From an uncultured Clostridia bacterium (GTDB lineage Bacteria > Bacillota > Clostridia > Oscillospirales > Oscillospiraceae), in contig CAMWTG010000143.1 in the NCBI GenBank assembly GCA_947177115.1, positions 1-7,005 on the forward strand: a stretch of 7,005 nt of DNA, in the 5' to 3' direction. The translations under genes were made by a program, and so were the position numbers. This document shows positions 5,112 to 7,005 of this stretch, one piece after another. Every line of letters begins with the position of its first letter. Positions within the stretch are counted from its first letter, which is position 1. The notes beneath the pieces are model-generated. The model saw nothing but the letters and a program-made list of their open reading frames with translations. It made no database searches and was not told the DNA's origin.

Positions 5112-6119
5112 TCATTGATAATCCTGCAGGAGGAACAGGGGCTTGATGCAGACCACCTCGTCATACTCCTCCTGCTCCACCTGGACGGAGGAATTGAGGG
5201 CTTTCAGGTCCGCTTTCAGCACCTCCAGGGCCTCTCCGCTGGTCTGGGCCCGGCCCTCCCGGAGGATGCGGATCATCCGGTCCAGAACGATGGGGTGGGC
5301 GTACCAGTAAGGGACGGGAAATGTTCCTCCCTCTCCCACATAGTCTTTCAGCGAAGCTTTGGCCTCCTCCCATTCGCGGGCAACGGCCTTCTTATTATTC
5401 CGGGCCGTAGGCAGGACGTTGGCCCCGGAGAAGAAAAAGATCGCCGCAAGACCGAACAGCAGGAAATAGACCCCTGTGCTGTTTTGGTTCATCCACGTCC
5501 ATACGCCGTAGACCATTGCCGCCGCGCCCAGAATGATGATGGCCAGCGCCACCCACTTATAGGCCGGATTGGCACGGTCGCTGCTGCGCTTGGTCCTGGC
5601 AGCGCGGGCCAGACGGTCGGAGCGGGCGGGGTCCGCCGCCAGCTTCGCCCTGGCCCCCTCCAGCTGGTCCCAGGCGCTCTGGGCCTGGGGGGTCAGCTCC
5701 TTCAGATAGCGCGCCGCTTCCCGGGCAGCCTTCTCCGCCAGACGGCGCTCCCCCTCTTCGCTGAGCCGGGGGACCTCCGGGCAGACCCGGGCCATGTGCT
5801 CCAGCAGGCGGTCCACGTCTTCCTCCCGCTTGAAGTTGCACTGCTTCTGCCGCCCATTGTCGTACTCCACCACCAAATAGGGGATAGAGGCGAACATGCC
5901 CCTGCCGGTGAAGCCGCCCTTGCTCATGGCTACCCGCTTGAAGATCCGGCGGACGGAGGAGAGGGTGACGTAAAAGCACCGGTCGATATAGAAACTGTTG
6001 AGGTACAGGGCCTTCTCGCCCACGCCGCAGGGGCCGAAGCGGCGGCAGCGCTTTTTGTCTGCGGCCAAAGTCTCATCGTCCAGCGCCGCAAGGCTCAGTT
6101 GTCTCGGTTTGAAGATCAT
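5112..6119 (-). CDS. unrecognised two-helix membrane protein, PH-like N-terminus
   Basis: I do not recognise this 335-residue protein as a named family. Residues about 28-112 alternate strands with aromatic residues (LYLNSFYIDRCFYVTLSSV, YLVVEYDNGR) and end in a helix (EEDVDRLLEHM), the pattern of a PH/GRAM-like lipid- or protein-binding domain. Residues 118-180 are very rich in Ala, Arg, Glu and Lys and probably form a long charged helix. Two membrane helices follow at about 187-209 and 215-235, then a charged C-terminal region of about 100 residues. There is no signal peptide or catalytic motif. The topology suggests both ends are cytoplasmic. The ATG at 6119 has GGAGG 5 bases upstream. The cstA terminator stands immediately before this site, leaving no room for a promoter in between, so expression probably depends on readthrough or on a promoter inside the cstA tail. 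A scaffold or envelope-sensing role would be a guess. Confidence 0.8.
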   Translation of the reverse strand: MIFKPRQLSLAALDDETLAADKKRCRRFGPCGVGEKALYLNSFYIDRCFYVTLSSVRRIFKRVAMSKGGFTGRGMFASIPYLVVEYDNGRQKQCNFKREEDVDRLLEHMARVCPEVPRLSEEGERRLAEKAAREAARYLKELTPQAQSAWDQLEGARAKLAADPARSDRLARAARTKRSSDRANPAYKWVALAIIILGAAAMVYGVWTWMNQNSTGVYFLLFGLAAIFFFSGANVLPTARNNKKAVAREWEEAKASLKDYVGEGGTFPVPYWYAHPIVLDRMIRILREGRAQTSGEALEVLKADLKALNSSVQVEQEEYDEVVCIKPLFLLQDYQ

Positions 6120-6132
6120 GGGTCCCTCCCGG

Positions 6133-6169
6133 AAAAAGGGCGGAGGGGTGGGAAAACCGCCCCTCCGCC
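6133..6169 (-). terminator. terminator downstream of cstA
   Basis: On the minus strand a 13-bp GC-rich stem (6157-6169 with 6139-6151, one G-T pair) has a five-base TTTTC loop and is followed by CCTTTTTCC (T-run at 6133-6137). It lies 20 bases past the cstA stop. Its T-run ends only 2 bases before the Shine-Dalgarno region of the next gene (6124-6130), so it also forms part of that gene's leader if transcription reads through. Confidence 0.8.
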
Positions 6170-6188
6170 GCCGTTTGTATGGATGATG

Positions 6189-7005
6189 TTACTTCTTCAG
6201 GGTATCATACTGAGGGCTGACGTTCCGCTTCTTGATGGAGTAGAGGAAGATGCCCAGGAACAGCGCCGCCACGATCAGGCCGATGGGATAGGCGACCATG
6301 GTGTTGTAGGCCAGCAGCTTGCCGTCCGCGTCATAGGTATTTACCAGCTTGCCCAGGCACTCGGGGGCCAGAACGAAGTAAGTAGCGGACACGGCGCTCA
6401 TGAAGGTGGCGGGAACGGCGGTGATCCAATAGTTCTTCTTGTCGTAGAAGAGGTACATGGACGCAGCCCACAGCACGATCATGGCCAGGGTCTGGTTTGT
6501 CCAGCTGAAATAACGCCAGATGATCTGGTAGTCGATCTTGCCCAGGGCGTTGCCGATGCCCAGCACCGCGCCGATGCCCAGCACGGGGATGCACAGGAGC
6601 AGGCGGTTCTTGTACTTACCCTGGTCCAGCTTCATCCAGTCGGCCAGCACCAGCCGGGCAGAGCGGAAGGCGGTGTCGCCGGAGGTGATGGGGCAGGCAA
6701 TGACGCCCAGCATGGCAAGGGCAATGCCGATGCCGCCCATGGTCTTGGCGCACACATCGTAGATGGCGGCGGACTGACCTCCGCCCAGGACCGCCTGGAG
6801 GCCGGTGTTCAGACCGCCGGTAACCTCATACAGGGAGCAGCCGGCAGCGGCCCAGATCAGGGCGATGACGCCCTCGCAGACCATGGCGCCGTAGAACACG
6901 AAGCGGCCCTGGCGCTCGCTCTTCATGCAGCGGGCCATCAGAGGGGACTGGGTGGCGTGGAACCCGGAAATAGCGCCGCAGGCCACGGTGATGAACATGA
7001 AGGAC
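6189..7005 (-). CDS. cstA: CstA-type carbon starvation transporter, C-terminal part
   Basis: The reading frame enters from the right edge of the window, so only the last 271 or so residues are seen and the start is missing. They match the CstA/BtsT family, membrane transporters induced on carbon starvation that take up peptides or pyruvate. Visible signatures are ACGAISGFHATQSPLMARCM, the ACPITSGDTAFRSARLVLADW segment, and IWRYFSWTNQTLAMIVLWAA, followed by further membrane helices and a short basic tail (IKKRNVSPQYDTLKK). About six to seven membrane segments fall in this part. Which substrate it carries cannot be decided from the visible half. A terminator follows 20 bases after the TAA stop, and the unknown membrane protein lies downstream on the same strand. 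Confidence 0.93.
   Translation of the reverse strand, partial: SFMFITVACGAISGFHATQSPLMARCMKSERQGRFVFYGAMVCEGVIALIWAAAGCSLYEVTGGLNTGLQAVLGGGQSAAIYDVCAKTMGGIGIALAMLGVIACPITSGDTAFRSARLVLADWMKLDQGKYKNRLLLCIPVLGIGAVLGIGNALGKIDYQIIWRYFSWTNQTLAMIVLWAASMYLFYDKKNYWITAVPATFMSAVSATYFVLAPECLGKLVNTYDADGKLLAYNTMVAYPIGLIVAALFLGIFLYSIKKRNVSPQYDTLKK

Overview
The window looks like a chromosomal segment of a GC-rich anaerobic Firmicute, most likely an Oscillospiraceae-type gut clostridium (Flavonifractor, Intestinimonas, Lawsonibacter and relatives). This rests on GC-rich third codon positions, strong AGGAGG-type ribosome binding sites, Firmicute-style protein families and compact hairpin terminators. It is an inference from style, not a database match. 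No phage, transposase, CRISPR or plasmid hallmark is visible.

Layout. Positions 1-570 hold no convincing protein gene. They contain a 16-bp inverted repeat at the left edge (1-38), a stretch rich in mutually compatible helices that looks like a structured non-coding RNA (about 61-361), and a row of five stem-loops with unrelated sequences (388-547) ending just before the hom ribosome binding site. Next, on the plus strand, come hom (571-1737, homoserine dehydrogenase) and lysC (1803-3017, aspartate kinase), the first and third enzymes of the aspartate pathway to threonine, methionine and lysine. A terminator-like hairpin overlapping a possible promoter (3049-3089) leads into a multi-membrane-spanning TraX-family protein (3131-4078). 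A separate promoter and leader hairpin precede an AraC-type regulator with a C-terminal GyrI-like ligand-binding domain (4215-5060). A 19-bp perfect hairpin (5061-5105) separates these plus-strand genes from the minus-strand block: an unrecognised two-helix membrane protein with a PH-like N-terminus (6119-5112) and, upstream of it, the C-terminal part of a CstA-type carbon-starvation/peptide or pyruvate transporter, cut by the right edge of the window.

How the parts work together. LysC phosphorylates aspartate and Hom reduces aspartate semialdehyde to homoserine, so their adjacency makes sense as a biosynthetic unit. This Hom has only a stub where the regulatory ACT domain usually sits, which would leave feedback control mainly to the two ACT domains of LysC. 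LysC also carries an in-frame internal start behind a near-perfect Shine-Dalgarno, the arrangement known from alpha2beta2 aspartokinases. The AraC-type gene shows the same design: a strong internal Shine-Dalgarno and in-frame ATG at the boundary between its DNA-binding and ligand-binding halves. The remaining genes are not obviously linked to amino-acid synthesis.

The most interesting items are the structured RNA candidate, the hairpin array before hom, the two domain-boundary internal starts, and the minus-strand terminator that abuts the ribosome binding site of the unknown membrane protein.
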